Made by a program: the position numbers and the translations under genes
Part shown: positions 24,290 through 38,200 of the stretch, one piece after another
Layout of the letters: the number at the start of each line of letters is the position of its first letter
Position numbering within the stretch: the first letter of the stretch is position 1
Assembly: GCA_028279185.1 (NCBI GenBank)
Contig: JANQSS010000258.1
Coordinates: 158,845 to 222,844 of the forward strand
Direction of reading: 5' to 3'
Origin: Saprospiraceae bacterium
GTDB lineage: Bacteria > Bacteroidota > Bacteroidia > Chitinophagales > Saprospiraceae
DNA: 64,000 bases
The notes under the pieces: model-generated
What the model saw: only the letters and a program-made list of their open reading frames with translations
The model's database searches: none
Told to the model about the DNA's origin: nothing

Positions 24290-25906
24290 TTGACAGCACG
24301 AATTAAATATATTGAGCCATATCTGGTCATCCTCTTTCCCCTACTGGCTTTACTCCTGTACTCACCTACCTACCAGGCCGGATTTACACACGACTTTACC
24401 GGGTGGTTTGAACGCTATCAGGAATACGGGCCTTCCGGAATCGCGCACTGTTTTGGCTACCATCGCCTGCAGCATGTTATGCACGCCATTCACTTTTCGA
24501 TTTTTAGTCTGTTTGGCACGTCACCATTTCCCTGGTATTTTATTTATTCCGTTTTATTTGGATTTAACGCCTATCTCGTTTACAAACTTGTTGGAAAATT
24601 GACGCACTTTGTCGGTATGAAACAGAATGCGCTACCTATTATAACGGCATTTTTGTTTTTGATTCACCCGTATCAAAGTGCGGCCGTCGTATGGAAGGTT
24701 TGTTTTCATTATCTACTTGCTACGGCGTTGATTTTATCCACATTACTCTTTACATTAAATTACATAAAACATAAGCGAAAGGTCGATTCATGCAAGCTGG
24801 GCATATCTTTTATTCTCGGAATGTTCACGCATGAATTGATGATTTCAATTCCGCTCATGACCATTGTATTAGCGGCCGTTTTATTTGTCGAAAAAAATCC
24901 GTTTTACAAGCGTCTGCTGCTCATTGTTGTCATTCCGCAGCTTCTCTTTCTACTCCTGTATTTTAATTTGCGCCCGCTGTTACTCTTAAATACAGGCAAG
25001 GCTTCTGTGCTTTCCGAGCATCCCATTCAACCGATGAAACAGTTGTCAGCGGTCTATCAATATGGAACAAAGCATGCCCTATTCACACGCTATTGGAGTC
25101 ATGCAGCCAAGCAGAATTGGCAGTTAACTTTACAAAAACCTGCCGTGCTTGTCACATTGGGTATCATTACCCTGTTTCTTATCGGTCTATTTTTTTATAA
25201 CTACAGAAGGTGCTCACCCACCATTAAACTTCTTGGCATAAGTCTTTTCCTATTCGCAACTGCCATAGCACCGTTTTCAAGTGCTCATATTTCATACATT
25301 TTATTCGTCACAAATGATATGTATGGACTTAGTGGATCGGCATTCATTATTTGCGCTACTGTTGCCCTCTTGTATCTTTTTCCAAAAAGGATGCGTGACG
25401 TGCTCGTATTGCTCTATGCAACACTTTCGATAATACTTTTGGCCAAGACGATTTATTACTGGCATGAATCCGGTGCCGTGATGAAGAGTTTACAATCGGA
25501 CTTTCGATGGTATGACGCCAAAAATGTTTATGTCCTGGCGTCTCCGGATAATTTTCGCGGAATCAACATGATGAAATCACATGAAGCGTCCATGCTCGAC
25601 GATCATCTTTTAGTGGAAAACGGAACGCGTCCCACCTGTGAAATCACAGATATTATTCAATTTAATATGACGAAACGCTCAGACGGTGTCAGCGTCCAGG
25701 TACACAGTCCGGACTCCCTTTCAGTCAAATTTAATCAGTGGGGGACCTGGCATTGGCGAAATGGTATAGGAGCCTCTTCCTACGAAAATGAACATTTTAA
25801 AGTCGATCTCGCCATTCCTTATTATCATTTAAAAATTAAAAGTAGAAAGGCTGGCGATGTTTTTATTTATCAGGATGGTATGAAGTGGAAGGAAGTGGAA
25901 TTTTAA
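24290..25906 (+). CDS. Polytopic membrane protein, possibly glycosyltransferase-like
   Basis: A 538-residue protein with about ten membrane helices (first YLVILFPLLALLLYSPTY) and a soluble C-terminal part of about 150 residues. The layout, with a loop containing HDFTGWFERY after the first helix and the motif LIHPYQSAAVVWKV, recalls C-type (PMT-like) membrane glycosyltransferases, which carry acidic residues in the first loop; HDF could be such a site. I cannot assign a substrate. The start is TTG or an unseen alternative. It follows fabG by 35 bases. Confidence 0.65.
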   Translation: MTARIKYIEPYLVILFPLLALLLYSPTYQAGFTHDFTGWFERYQEYGPSGIAHCFGYHRLQHVMHAIHFSIFSLFGTSPFPWYFIYSVLFGFNAYLVYKLVGKLTHFVGMKQNALPIITAFLFLIHPYQSAAVVWKVCFHYLLATALILSTLLFTLNYIKHKRKVDSCKLGISFILGMFTHELMISIPLMTIVLAAVLFVEKNPFYKRLLLIVVIPQLLFLLLYFNLRPLLLLNTGKASVLSEHPIQPMKQLSAVYQYGTKHALFTRYWSHAAKQNWQLTLQKPAVLVTLGIITLFLIGLFFYNYRRCSPTIKLLGISLFLFATAIAPFSSAHISYILFVTNDMYGLSGSAFIICATVALLYLFPKRMRDVLVLLYATLSIILLAKTIYYWHESGAVMKSLQSDFRWYDAKNVYVLASPDNFRGINMMKSHEASMLDDHLLVENGTRPTCEITDIIQFNMTKRSDGVSVQVHSPDSLSVKFNQWGTWHWRNGIGASSYENEHFKVDLAIPYYHLKIKSRKAGDVFIYQDGMKWKEVEF

Positions 25907-26293
25907 TAAAATGCATAACCTATTTTACCAACTGCGAATAGAATGTTTTACAAAACTCTCGTAAACAGCTTGCCGAATTTGATCTTTAATTTATTCAACT
26001 AGTTGATCGTTCGACTTGGCAGTTATGTTGTAAAACCGAACATGTTCAATTTTGCTTCCGTTAAAGGTTAGTAATGATCGTATTGGAATTTACAGTAAAA
26101 TTTCTTATATTTGGTCAGCCCAAAAACCATAGCATAACGTCAAGCGAATTAAATGCCTAATATGGTATTGATAATTCGAAGGTTGAATGCTCAAATTCCT
26201 CTTTTTCAACCTCGATTGCTTTATTCAATATTATTACTGACACGATAGTTGCGGGTAATTTATATTGTCATTAACCATCTTAATATATCAATT
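25907..26293. other. Intergenic region holding one promoter candidate
   Basis: About 390 AT-rich bases between a membrane-protein gene and a secreted-protein gene. Apart from the promoter at 26083-26113 I see no gene, RNA or repeat. Confidence 0.5.
26083..26113 (+). promoter_or_regulatory. Candidate Bacteroidota promoter
   Basis: TTG at 26083-26085, 20 bases, then TATATTTG at 26106-26113, matching the TTG/TAnnTTTG consensus. It would give a 5' leader of about 175 bases before the gene at 26294. Confidence 0.4.
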
Positions 26294-27046
26294 ATGAAAC
26301 AAGCAGTAACAATCGTACTCAGCATGATAATTATACTGAGTGCCGTGGCACAAGAAGCAGACACCTATCGACAATACATGAGTGTATATATAAAACCGAA
26401 TTTAAAATCGGTCGCCACGTTGCAGGCCAATATGCAAGCGCATAACAAAACGTACCATACCGATGGACCTTTTGCCGCACGCGTATTTGCCATTCAAACT
26501 GGCCCCTACGCGGGTTGGTGGCTTTGGCAAATGGGGCCCTGCACCTTTGCAGAAATGGACGAACGAAAAGAAGACAAGGCTCATGATGACCGTTGGACGA
26601 ATGAAATACTGCCGTATTGCGACGAGGTCAAGAATTTCGAATTTTGGCGGCGAGATGACGGCCTCTCAAATCTTGACAATTTCGAGCCTCCTTATGCCAC
26701 AGTACGACTCAGATTTGTAAATGTGACGAAGGGGCAAGATCATCGCGTAAAACCCATTTTAGAAAAAATAAAGAGTACACTGGCTACCATGCCGGGTGAA
26801 AACTACTGGGGTGTATATGACAATATGTTTTTACAAGGTTATGAACTCGGCCGACATATGGCGCTCATTACACCTTTTAAAACTATGGCAGATATCGATA
26901 AAGGTGATGAATTTGTCAAGTATTTCGAAGAATTATACGGTCCGAATTCATTCCAATCATTAATTAAAGATTGGGGTGATACCTTCAGTGATACATACGA
27001 CGAATACTTGAGATACATTCCCGATTTGGATGGCGCCGCGGAATGA
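26294..27046 (+). CDS. Exported hypothetical protein, dimeric alpha/beta-barrel-like
   Basis: A 250-residue protein from the ATG at 26294 (MKQAVTIVLSMIIILSAVAQ, a signal peptide). The body has two halves of similar layout: YMSVYIKPNLKSVATLQANMQAHNK and VRLRFVNVTKGQDHRVKPILEKIKSTL, each followed by a Trp-rich strand (WWLWQMGPCTFAEMDE; YWGVYDNMFLQGYE). This suggests a duplicated ferredoxin-like (antibiotic biosynthesis monooxygenase-type) fold; inferred from the pattern only. A strong terminator follows seven bases after the stop. Confidence 0.65.
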   Translation: MKQAVTIVLSMIIILSAVAQEADTYRQYMSVYIKPNLKSVATLQANMQAHNKTYHTDGPFAARVFAIQTGPYAGWWLWQMGPCTFAEMDERKEDKAHDDRWTNEILPYCDEVKNFEFWRRDDGLSNLDNFEPPYATVRLRFVNVTKGQDHRVKPILEKIKSTLATMPGENYWGVYDNMFLQGYELGRHMALITPFKTMADIDKGDEFVKYFEELYGPNSFQSLIKDWGDTFSDTYDEYLRYIPDLDGAAE

Positions 27047-27052
27047 TTCAAT

Positions 27053-27086
27053 AAAAAAGTCCTTCGATGATTCGAAGGACTTTTTT
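27053..27086 (+). terminator. Rho-independent terminator
   Basis: Perfect 8-bp stem GTCCTTCG/CGAAGGAC around a 6-base loop, with an A-run before and a T-run after, so it could work in both directions. Confidence 0.9.
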
Positions 27087-27139
27087 AATTCTTTAATTTC
27101 TTTTGTCCGTCTGCAGAGGAAGTGAAATGAGTCGTCTAT

Positions 27140-28036
27140 TTATTTAATAGAAACAATTTTCATTTTCACATCCACTTTTGGTCGATCACCAGGCTGGGTT
27201 TCTACTTCGGCTATTTTGTCGATTACTTCAAGCCCTGTAACCACATGACCAAAAACAGTGTACTGCCCATCTAAAAACGGCGTACCTCCATGAGTCATTA
27301 AGGCATTTTTTTGATCTTCGGAATAGCTCATTCCCGTGCGGCGTTCCATCCCGGTAACCTCTTGTTCAGTTAATGGTTTTCCCTGGACTATATAAAACTG
27401 TGAGCCGGACGATTTTCGTTCGGGGTTCACTGCATCGCCTTGGCGGGCTGCTGCCAATGCTCCTTTTGTATGGATAAAATCGGTCGAAAATTCTGCATCA
27501 ATTTGGTAGCCCGGTCCGCCAGCACCTAATTGCTGAGTCGGCGAAGGATTTTTTGAATTTGGATCACCGCCTTGAATCATAAAACCATTGATAACACGAT
27601 GAAACAATAAGTCATTATAAAATCCCTCTTCGACCAACTTAATAAAATTGTCGCGGTGTTTTGGTGTCTCATCATACAGTTCAACAACCATGGACCCGTA
27701 GTCCGTTTGAATTTCTACTAAACAGTTTTTTGGTGGTACAACCATTAATCTTGATTTTTTAATATTCGTTTTTCCTTTTTCATCCGTGGCGATCAACGTC
27801 ACCTCATAATTGCCAGAATGTAAGTATCTATGAATAGGTGATTCATATTCGCTGGAGTTTCCATCACCAAAATCCCAACGATATGTTGTCGCGTTTTTAG
27901 AATTGTTGGTGAAGGTTACTTTAGCTGGTGCGGTTCGATCTTCCTGTTTGACAACAAAGCTGGCTGTTGGCTTGCTACAAGATGTCATAAACAGAACTAC
28001 GACCACCAAATATAACCCACTATATAAATTTCTCAT
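27140..28036 (-). CDS. PKD-cyclophilin fusion lipoprotein (peptidyl-prolyl isomerase)
   Basis: A 298-residue protein from the ATG at 28034-28036 (MRNLYSGLYLVVVVLFMTSC), a lipoprotein signal with lipobox FMTSC; an upstream start would overlap gyrB. Residues 20-95 are a PKD domain (YRWDFGDGNSSEYESPIHRY). Residues 105-298 are a cyclophilin with FHRVINGFMIQGGDP, GSQFYIV, FLDGQYTVFGHV. The catalytic Arg in FHRV is present. An insertion with TGMERRTGMSYSEDQ is typical of Bacteroidota cyclophilins. It likely assists folding of exported proteins in the envelope. Confidence 0.88.
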   Translation of the reverse strand: MRNLYSGLYLVVVVLFMTSCSKPTASFVVKQEDRTAPAKVTFTNNSKNATTYRWDFGDGNSSEYESPIHRYLHSGNYEVTLIATDEKGKTNIKKSRLMVVPPKNCLVEIQTDYGSMVVELYDETPKHRDNFIKLVEEGFYNDLLFHRVINGFMIQGGDPNSKNPSPTQQLGAGGPGYQIDAEFSTDFIHTKGALAAARQGDAVNPERKSSGSQFYIVQGKPLTEQEVTGMERRTGMSYSEDQKNALMTHGGTPFLDGQYTVFGHVVTGLEVIDKIAEVETQPGDRPKVDVKMKIVSIK

Positions 28037-28070
28037 TTCTTCAAAAAATTTATTCAAGTTCAATAACTTA

Positions 28071-30053
<1,983 letters not shown>

Positions 30054-30054
30054 T

Positions 30055-30084
30055 CAAAGATACCATTTTAAGGCCCGAAAACAT
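30055..30084 (-). promoter_or_regulatory. Candidate gyrB promoter
   Basis: On the minus strand TATCTTTG (30062-30055) fits TAnnTTTG; 19 bases upstream lies ATG (30084-30082), a two-of-three match to the TTG box. It ends about 38 bases before the gyrB start. Confidence 0.4.
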
Positions 30085-30201
30085 AACTTTATAGTTTGTA
30101 ATTTATTGCTTTTAGGATTCTATTAACACATACATAATCATCTGTTTATCAACGAATTAAAAGACAATATTCCAGCAGAAGAAGGCATTCGTTTCGATGG
30201 C

Positions 30202-30606
30202 GTGGAAGAGGTGGATTTATCCATTGTAAGTCAGGCAATTTTTCGCTATGCGAATGGTCGAAACATCTGGGCGGTAAAAGGTGGTCTCGGTGCCGGTAAA
30301 ACCACTCTGGTAAAGCACCTCTTAGCTTCATTTGGTAGTTCGGTACACGTCAGTAGCCCGACCTTTTCGCTTATCAATGAATATGTCTGGGAAGATCATG
30401 GACAATCTCGGCGCGTCTGTCACATCGATCTGTATCGTCTCGAAAGCCTCGATGAAGTTCTGGACATTGGCATAGAGGAGATATTGGACAGCGAAGCCCT
30501 TGTCATCATTGAATGGCCTGACATTGTCGAAGAACTGTTGCCAACAAACTGCTTACGCATTGATATTCAAGAAGATACAGACGGAAGAATTATAGTAGTT
30601 TTGTAA
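30202..30606 (+). CDS. tsaE: tRNA N6-threonylcarbamoyladenosine biosynthesis ATPase TsaE
   Basis: A 134-residue P-loop ATPase needed, with TsaB and TsaD, to make t6A37 in tRNAs. Walker A is GGLGAGKTTLVKHLL near residue 28; SPTFSLINEY near 50, HIDLYRLES near 73 and IIEWPD near 97 are family motifs. No ATG lies in frame: GTG at 30202 is used here. The frame stays open upstream with plausible sequence (NIPAEEGIRFDG), so a rarer start could add about 20 residues. The alanine dehydrogenase gene follows 9 bases later. Confidence 0.9.
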   Translation: MEEVDLSIVSQAIFRYANGRNIWAVKGGLGAGKTTLVKHLLASFGSSVHVSSPTFSLINEYVWEDHGQSRRVCHIDLYRLESLDEVLDIGIEEILDSEALVIIEWPDIVEELLPTNCLRIDIQEDTDGRIIVVL

Positions 30607-30615
30607 GACCCGATC

Positions 30616-31845
30616 ATGAGTCCGGAAGAGAAGAAATATGGAGTCCTGTCCTACTTTGCCCAAAAAGGCCTTGCGACACAAACCGAACGACTAGCTGTCG
30701 ATAGCGGCAATTTTAAACTGCACATTGGCATTCCAAAAGAATCTACGTTGCAAGAAAACAGAGTTGCCCTCGTTCCTTCTTCGGTCGCCTCTCTTGTTGG
30801 TCATGGGCATAAAATATTGGTGGAGCAAGGTGCAGGTGAAAAATCTAACTTCTCCGATCGCGATTTCAGCGAAGCAGGGGCACAAATCATTTATAGTAAA
30901 GAAGACGTATTTAAATCGGAAGTTGTACTGAAAGTTGCGCCTCCTACCATTGAAGAAGCGCGCTTATTGCAACCTGATAATTTATTGATTTCACCGCTAC
31001 AGATTCCGATCATCACCCACGATTACATTAAAACTTTACTGAATAAACGCGTTGTAGCGCTTGCTATGGAATATTTAATGGACGGCGATGGTTCATTTCC
31101 CGTGGTTCGCATCATGAGCGAAATGGCGGGAATAAGCGCCGTCCTTGCGGCAGCTGAATTATTGTCAAAATCTTCAGGAGGAACAGGCGTGCTACTCGGA
31201 GGAATTTCAGGTGTCCCACCTGCAAAAGTCATCATTCTTGGAGCAGGAGTTGTCGGTGAATTTGCCACACGAACGGCCCTCGGACTCGGAGCCAATGTAT
31301 GTATTTTCGATAATAATATTTATAAATTAATGCGCATACAACAGCGCGTTGGACAACAATTATTCACTTCATCTCTAAACCCCGTATATCTTGAGCGTGA
31401 AATTTTAAACGCTGATGTCGTAATTGGTGCAATACATTCCGAAACTGGTCGATCGCCTATGGTCGTAAGTGAGGACATGGTACAAAAAATGCGAGACGGC
31501 TCAGTAATTATTGACGTGAGCATTGACCAAGGGGGATGCATCGAAACATCAAAGGTAACCACACATGAAAATCCAACATTTGTCAAGCACGGTGTCATCC
31601 ATTATTGCATTCCAAATATTGCCAGTCGTGTGGCGCGAACGGCTTCAATAGCCGTGAGCAATATTTTAACACCTATATTATTAAATGCTGGATCTACACA
31701 AAGTATCGAACGCTTGTTGTACAGTAATCGTGGACTCATGCATGGCGTTTATACGTACAAAGGACGCGTTACGAATGAATATTTATCAAGGCACTTTAAT
31801 TTTAAATATACTGACTTAAGTTTATTGCTTGCATCAAATTATTGA
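30616..31845 (+). CDS. ald: Alanine dehydrogenase
   Basis: A 409-residue NAD-dependent enzyme converting L-alanine to pyruvate and ammonia. IGIPKESTLQENRVALVP near residue 37 is the family start with the substrate Arg and Lys region, MSEMAG near 158 follows, and the Rossmann motif is ILGAGVVGEFA near 198. DVSIDQGGCIETS near 294 holds the conserved DQGG. A 35-residue N-terminal extension before the usual start is common in Bacteroidota homologues. It is downstream of tsaE by 9 bases and probably shares its transcript. Confidence 0.92.
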   Translation: MSPEEKKYGVLSYFAQKGLATQTERLAVDSGNFKLHIGIPKESTLQENRVALVPSSVASLVGHGHKILVEQGAGEKSNFSDRDFSEAGAQIIYSKEDVFKSEVVLKVAPPTIEEARLLQPDNLLISPLQIPIITHDYIKTLLNKRVVALAMEYLMDGDGSFPVVRIMSEMAGISAVLAAAELLSKSSGGTGVLLGGISGVPPAKVIILGAGVVGEFATRTALGLGANVCIFDNNIYKLMRIQQRVGQQLFTSSLNPVYLEREILNADVVIGAIHSETGRSPMVVSEDMVQKMRDGSVIIDVSIDQGGCIETSKVTTHENPTFVKHGVIHYCIPNIASRVARTASIAVSNILTPILLNAGSTQSIERLLYSNRGLMHGVYTYKGRVTNEYLSRHFNFKYTDLSLLLASNY

Positions 31846-32288
31846 GGTTTAAGTCATAGAGATGATTTGAGGTTTAGCCGAATGAGTATTTCAAAAATAT
31901 CCCTATTTCCTGAGCACAGTTAAACAGCTTGTTGCGAATTTACTTTTTAATATATTCTGACCTACCAAACTTGATAAAACGAGATGACTTGAGGACAGAA
32001 AAGAACCCATCTAGAATCACGCCATGCATTACTTTTATTGTATTAATAAAAATTAATTCATTTCGTCTTTAACAGTTTTCATTTCTATCTTAAATTTTTA
32101 CAATTCTTCATCAGATGAGGAGAACAATATTCGCATTCCTGACCTTGTGGAGGATTAGAAAGAAGTAATAAGCATCACCTATCTGCGCATTAAACCACCT
32201 GGTCATCGTGACTACAATTTTTTGATAAAAGCAGCGATATGAACATTCACTGGCTCCTCTTACCAAACACCATTTAAAATTAGACGGA
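31846..32288. other. Intergenic region without a recognisable gene
   Basis: About 440 AT-rich bases between alanine dehydrogenase and the large adhesin. No terminator hairpin, exact TAnnTTTG box, RNA gene or repeat stands out. Confidence 0.5.
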
Positions 32289-35200
32289 ATGAGAATTTTT
32301 AGTACTGCTTGCCTATTTATTTTATTGTTGACAACAAGTATTCGCGCACAAAATTCGCTCTTGGAATTTGCCGGCGAGGACTATTACTTTGTCGAATGCC
32401 CCCCATGGTGCAATGATTTTGAACTTATTTTGGATCATACGATATCCTGGGAAGAAGTTACCGTTTATGTATCACCTTCGAGTGGTGTATCGATCAATAC
32501 AAATAGTGACAGCTCCTATTATATATGTTTTGATTTTCCTGGTACCTACTATGTGATTGGTCAAGGATTGGGATTTGGCCCAAATGGAAACGATGTATTT
32601 GTATCAGACACGGTTATAGTCGAAATCTATGAAGGTTACCCAACTTTCGGTGAAATTTTCGGGCCTACGTGCCAAGATAGCATTGACCGAGGTGAATGCC
32701 ATCAAGCATGCGAATTCTCAACGGTCACATATTTTTTCTCTGGTCAAATCAACTTTGGGACATGGTCTGTACAAGGAGCTGATTCTTACGTTGACAATGG
32801 CATCTCTGTAGAGGTTGTATGGGGAGCGGCAGGAAACGGAGTTGTCGAATTCATCCCTGAAACGCAATGTAGTACAGAGCCCATTTCAATCTGCGTCGAC
32901 ATCCTTCCCACACCGGACCCTGACTTTGCAAGTATACCGGCCATTGATAATAATTTGATACAACTGTGTCTGGGTCAACCCGTTTATCTGGAAAATCTGT
33001 CACAACACGCTTCTAGATATGAATGGACATTTGGCGATGGTACTATGTCTGAATTATTTGAACCTGAGCACGCATATCAGACACCAGGAAATTATACCAT
33101 TACGCTTACAGCATTTAATGAATGCGATGATTGTCTGGCCAGCACATCAGTAGAAGTTGAAGTCCTACCGGCTCCTGCTCCTGAATTGAGTTGTGTCGCA
33201 ACTGTATGTCCTGAAGATAAGGTACGGTACACCGCAACAACAGATGGCTGTCAGACTTTTCATTGGACGGTTTCAGCCAATGGCGTTATCCTTGCGGGTG
33301 GTGGCTTGAATGACGACTTCATAGAAATCGAATGGGGTCAAGGACCTGATGGCTTAATCGAATTACTCGTCGAGGACTGCAACCAACCCTATTGTAGCAA
33401 GCCTACCATTTTTCGCGTACCAATTGTCAGCACCGATGGACCGATTACAGGAGATGCCATCGTATGCTCTGGTGAAATCGTCACCTATAAAGCACCTTAT
33501 TTTCCTGGTGTAACATATAATTGGTCAACCTCAAGTTTAGGAACAATCATTAGTGGTCAAAATACGAATGCGGTTTCCGTTCAATGGGCTCAAGTATTTG
33601 CCGTACAGCCTAATGAGGAAGTGTCGGTCACATATGGTCATTGCTATCTGGGCTGCGAAGGTTCTGATCAATTTGACGTTCGTATTGTTCCCGAAATGCA
33701 AATCGAGTCTGACAATCAATTTTGTTCAGGTCACGATGGAACATTTACATCCACCGCTGGATTTTTATCACAAACAAATGTGGTATCAGCATGGCGATTA
33801 ATTAACGAGGACGGCACAGAGGTGTACGTATCAGCGACTGATGATGATGAAATAACTATTAATTTGAATTATCCTGCGGGAAATTATACGATGATTGCCA
33901 CACCGGCAAACCCAAATGACGTCTGTCAGGATTATGTAGAAAAAGATTTTATTATTTCCCCGATACCCGAAATTCCACTCAGTATAATCAGTGATTCATT
34001 TATATGTCCAGGATTAAACTATTCATTTGAAATTCAAAATGCCGGGAATTATGAGACGTATTGGACAATTACCGATGGAGGGTCAACACATAATTATCAG
34101 GGACAAATTATTACACATACATTTGGTCCGACGCCTCCATATATAGTTGAGGCTGCACATGGCGACCTAATTTATCCAGCATGTATTTCATCGACAATTT
34201 CGAAAACACTTTATACCAGCGATGGAGTCAATATCGTAGGCCCTGACGAAAATTGCATGGAAGAAACCAGTTTGTACTTTATCTATGAGGTGCCAGGAGA
34301 AATTATTGAATGGCGTGTTGAGCCATCAGACATGGCAGAAGTATCGGATAAACACAATACAGAGGCAACTTTTTATTGGACGAAAAGTGGTAGTGCACAG
34401 GTGATCTTAAATGTATGTGGAAATGATATTATTAAAGATGTCGTTATTCATGCTCTTCCCGATCCAGTCGTAAACTTCCCTGCCGGTCTTTGTAAAAATG
34501 AGGTTGCACATGTGTCCACTACAATTGACTATGTCTCACAAATTTGGCGAGATTCTGCTGGAGTAGCAATTTCACAAGATTCAACGACACCATTATACCC
34601 TGGTTATTACAGTGTGGAAGTCACAGATACAAATGGTTGCGTTGGTAGCAAGGAATTTCATATCGAATTTTATCCTACACCTACAGCGCGAATAAGTACA
34701 TTAGGAAATACTGGCCACTGCGCTGTTGTTGACCCGATCGAATTGGTCGCAAATACAGACGGTACAAATTATAATTTTCAATGGTATCACGACGCGGTGC
34801 CAGTAGGTACAAATTCACCTCGATATACGGCTACAGATTATGGTGTATATCAAGTAGAAATTACCAATCAGTATGGATGCAATGTTTTTTCAAATATTAT
34901 ACAGGTCTTTGATTGGTGTGACGGAAGTGGTGGTGTGTGCAACGGTCAAACGTGTAATGCGTATCCATGCGTTGTTTATGGTGGGCTAGATTATATAAAT
35001 GGAAGTATTGATTGTAATACAAAAACCTACGAAGAAAATAGTCCGGTCGCCATAATTCCAGGAACGGTCAATTGGGATATTGAACAACCTAATGGTACAT
35101 ATACAAGACTTACTGGAGATAATGTTCAGTTTACCTATTCCGATGCCGGATATTATACGGTAGTTTTAACGGCTCAAGTTGATGGTTATGCCTATCCACA

Positions 35201-38200
35201 ACCAGGCTGCGTACATCTTGTTGCATTTAAAGATACCGTACCTGCAGCTGCCCGATTTGATTATCACGGTGCTTGTGCCAATGCCGTCATGCAATTTGAT
35301 GACTTATCAACGTTTTTACCCGACTATGGAATTACAGCATGGGACTGGGATTTCGGCGACGGTAATTTTTCAACCGACCAACATCCAACCAACATTTATA
35401 CGGCATCAGGAACATATTTAGTTGAATTGACCATAACATCAACGACGGGATGCACATCAACATTTAGCCGGACAATAGAAGTGTTCTCCTCCCCAGCGTT
35501 GTCAATTAATGCATTGGCAGAAGCATGTGAAAATAATCCTGTCTTATTGGAGGTCACATCTTCGCAGTTATTATTTAACACAAGTTGGGATTTCGATGAT
35601 TCCGGCAGTTCAAATAACACAGCAACAGCCGAATTAACTTATCATGCCTTTTCTACCGCAGGTATGTATAATCCAGAGGTCACTGCAAATAATATTTTTG
35701 GTTGTTCCGCCACTGAATCAGTAGCGATTGAAATATTTACAAATAATTTAACAGGTGATATTACTTCCACCAATGGAACCGTGCTATGCGAAGGTGAGCT
35801 TACGGATTTAATTTCACCGGCAGGAGGTATTTCGTGGGAGTGGAATACTGATGAAATTACGGAACAAATAACAACCGACGAAGCAGGTTATTATGACGTA
35901 ATTGTTGAAGATGATCACGGCTGTCAATACGCACCTGATCCTATTTTTATTGAAATTCAACCTCGGCCGGTTGCTCTGGTCAACGGACGTGAGTTGTTCG
36001 GACCTGGCGATGCCAGCCCCTGGAGCGATACAGTCGAAACTTGTGAGGGAGTGGATATAGAATTACAGGCATTTGCAAACAGTAGTGTATCCTATTTATG
36101 GAATACGACACAGACCACAAAAACGATATCCTTTACGGATGAGGGTGGGAATTTACTTTCGGCCGGTATCCATACATTTTCGGTAACGGTGACCGATTTA
36201 ATTACTAACTGCGAATCACTTCCGGCAGAAATTCATGTTATCGTTCATGATAATCCACAAGATTTTACAATTTCGCTTCAATCCGGAACGGGCTGTTCTG
36301 AAATGTCCAATTTCTTGCAAGTCGATAACGTCGAACCAGGTGTTACCTATGAATGGTCGGACGGTCAGGTTGGTCCGGTAATAGAAGCTTTTGAGGCAGG
36401 TGTCTATTCCGTACTGGCAACAAATCAATTCGGCTGTACAACAATGTCCATGAACTTCATTTCAATATTACAATCACCACGCGTGGATTTATTCCCATCC
36501 GGATGTTTTATTCGGTGCAATCCGGACACTGTTTGTATCCCTGATATTCCAAATGTGTCCTATTTTGAAATACGACTTGACAATGTTGTTCTTGACTCCG
36601 GGCCAAATTTACCGAATGAATTAATTGCGACGCAAAGCGGAACGTATGAATTGTATTTGGAGAGTTTCAATGGTTGTTCGGCCCTTTCCGAAGCCCTGCA
36701 CCTTGAATTATATCCAGGATTTGGAAGTGTAGATGTATCCGTTTTTGTCGACCTTAATAATAATTCCATAATCGACGCGGGTGACACCCTCATAGAAAAT
36801 GTCAATGTTTGGTTAATCGAAAATAACAGCCTGTACGATGCAGTGCGAACCAATAATTTGGGATCAGCCTATTTTCTGAATGTACCGCAAGGGTCTTATG
36901 TTGCTGCGATCGATACGACAAGTATTCCAGGAAATTTACGCCCATCGATAAACAATCAGTTAATAGATGTCGTCGGGTGTGATCTTGAATTTATGGATAG
37001 TTTACTATTATCGCCATGTCTTGATGAAATATTTTTAGATGTTGCCTTGTGTCCGGGCGACTCCATACAACTTGGTGACACAACTGTTGTTTTGAACGGA
37101 AATTTCACATATTTGGATCCTGGTGATGGAATAGGTTGTGACACGCTCTATTCCGTTACCCTGGTTCCACCAGATTCCGGATATATAACAGTGAACACCT
37201 ATTATGATGCAAATGATGACGGGGTGCTTGATGCCGGTGATTCTCTTCTCACCTCAATTCCTGTAATTTTCACAAACGAAGCATCTGGTTTAAAGGACAC
37301 ACTGAGTTCAGATGCGAATGGTCAGGTCAGGTACAGGGCACAAACCGGTACCTGGATTGTCGAGCTGGATACAGCTCTGGTATTACATGACTGGCAAATT
37401 ATTTTAGGGCGAGACACGATAACAGTGGGTCAGAATTGCGGCGTCGACAATGACATATCAATTGATTTTCTGTATGGTCCGGGGCAGGCAATTGTACAGA
37501 TTAATGAAGCAATAGCCCTATGTCCGGGAGATTCTGTGCTTATTGACGGTACATATTATTATGATGCAGAAACAGTCGAGATTATGGTATTAGGAGGTCC
37601 GGCGGATTCACTGTTTATCTACGACATCACCCAATTACCGGAAATAGAAATTAATGAAATTACTGTAGAGTCGTGCGAGGGTCTCGACAATGGCGCCGTT
37701 ACAATAGATGCAGTATCAGCCAATGGACCTGTTTCCATTTCGTGGATGCACACATCTTCTGCCTCATTTACATTAAATGATCTGCCGCCAAATACATACG
37801 AATATTCGGTAAGTGACGGTATGTGTCAACTTGCAGGTGAATTAAATATTGGTGAATATATTTTCCCAGCATATACTATTGATGCCATCGACCCGAACTG
37901 TCCGGGTACGACACAGGGGCAAATAAATATTTCATTGGCCACACCCGAATTGAGCTGGAGTCTCGATAGTATAAATTACACGACAGATAATTTCATCGAA
38001 ATGGCTGCGGGTACATACACTGTTTATTTTACAAATGGAAATTGTTATCAATCAAACACTGTAATACTCGATGAAAAATTAGTTGAACCCCTTGTTCTTG
38101 ATCCTGTTATTGATTTACCGATTAATACACCCATTCAACTAACCCATAATTATATTGACAGTATATCGCACCTATTCGAGTGGTCCCCTTCGACTTATCT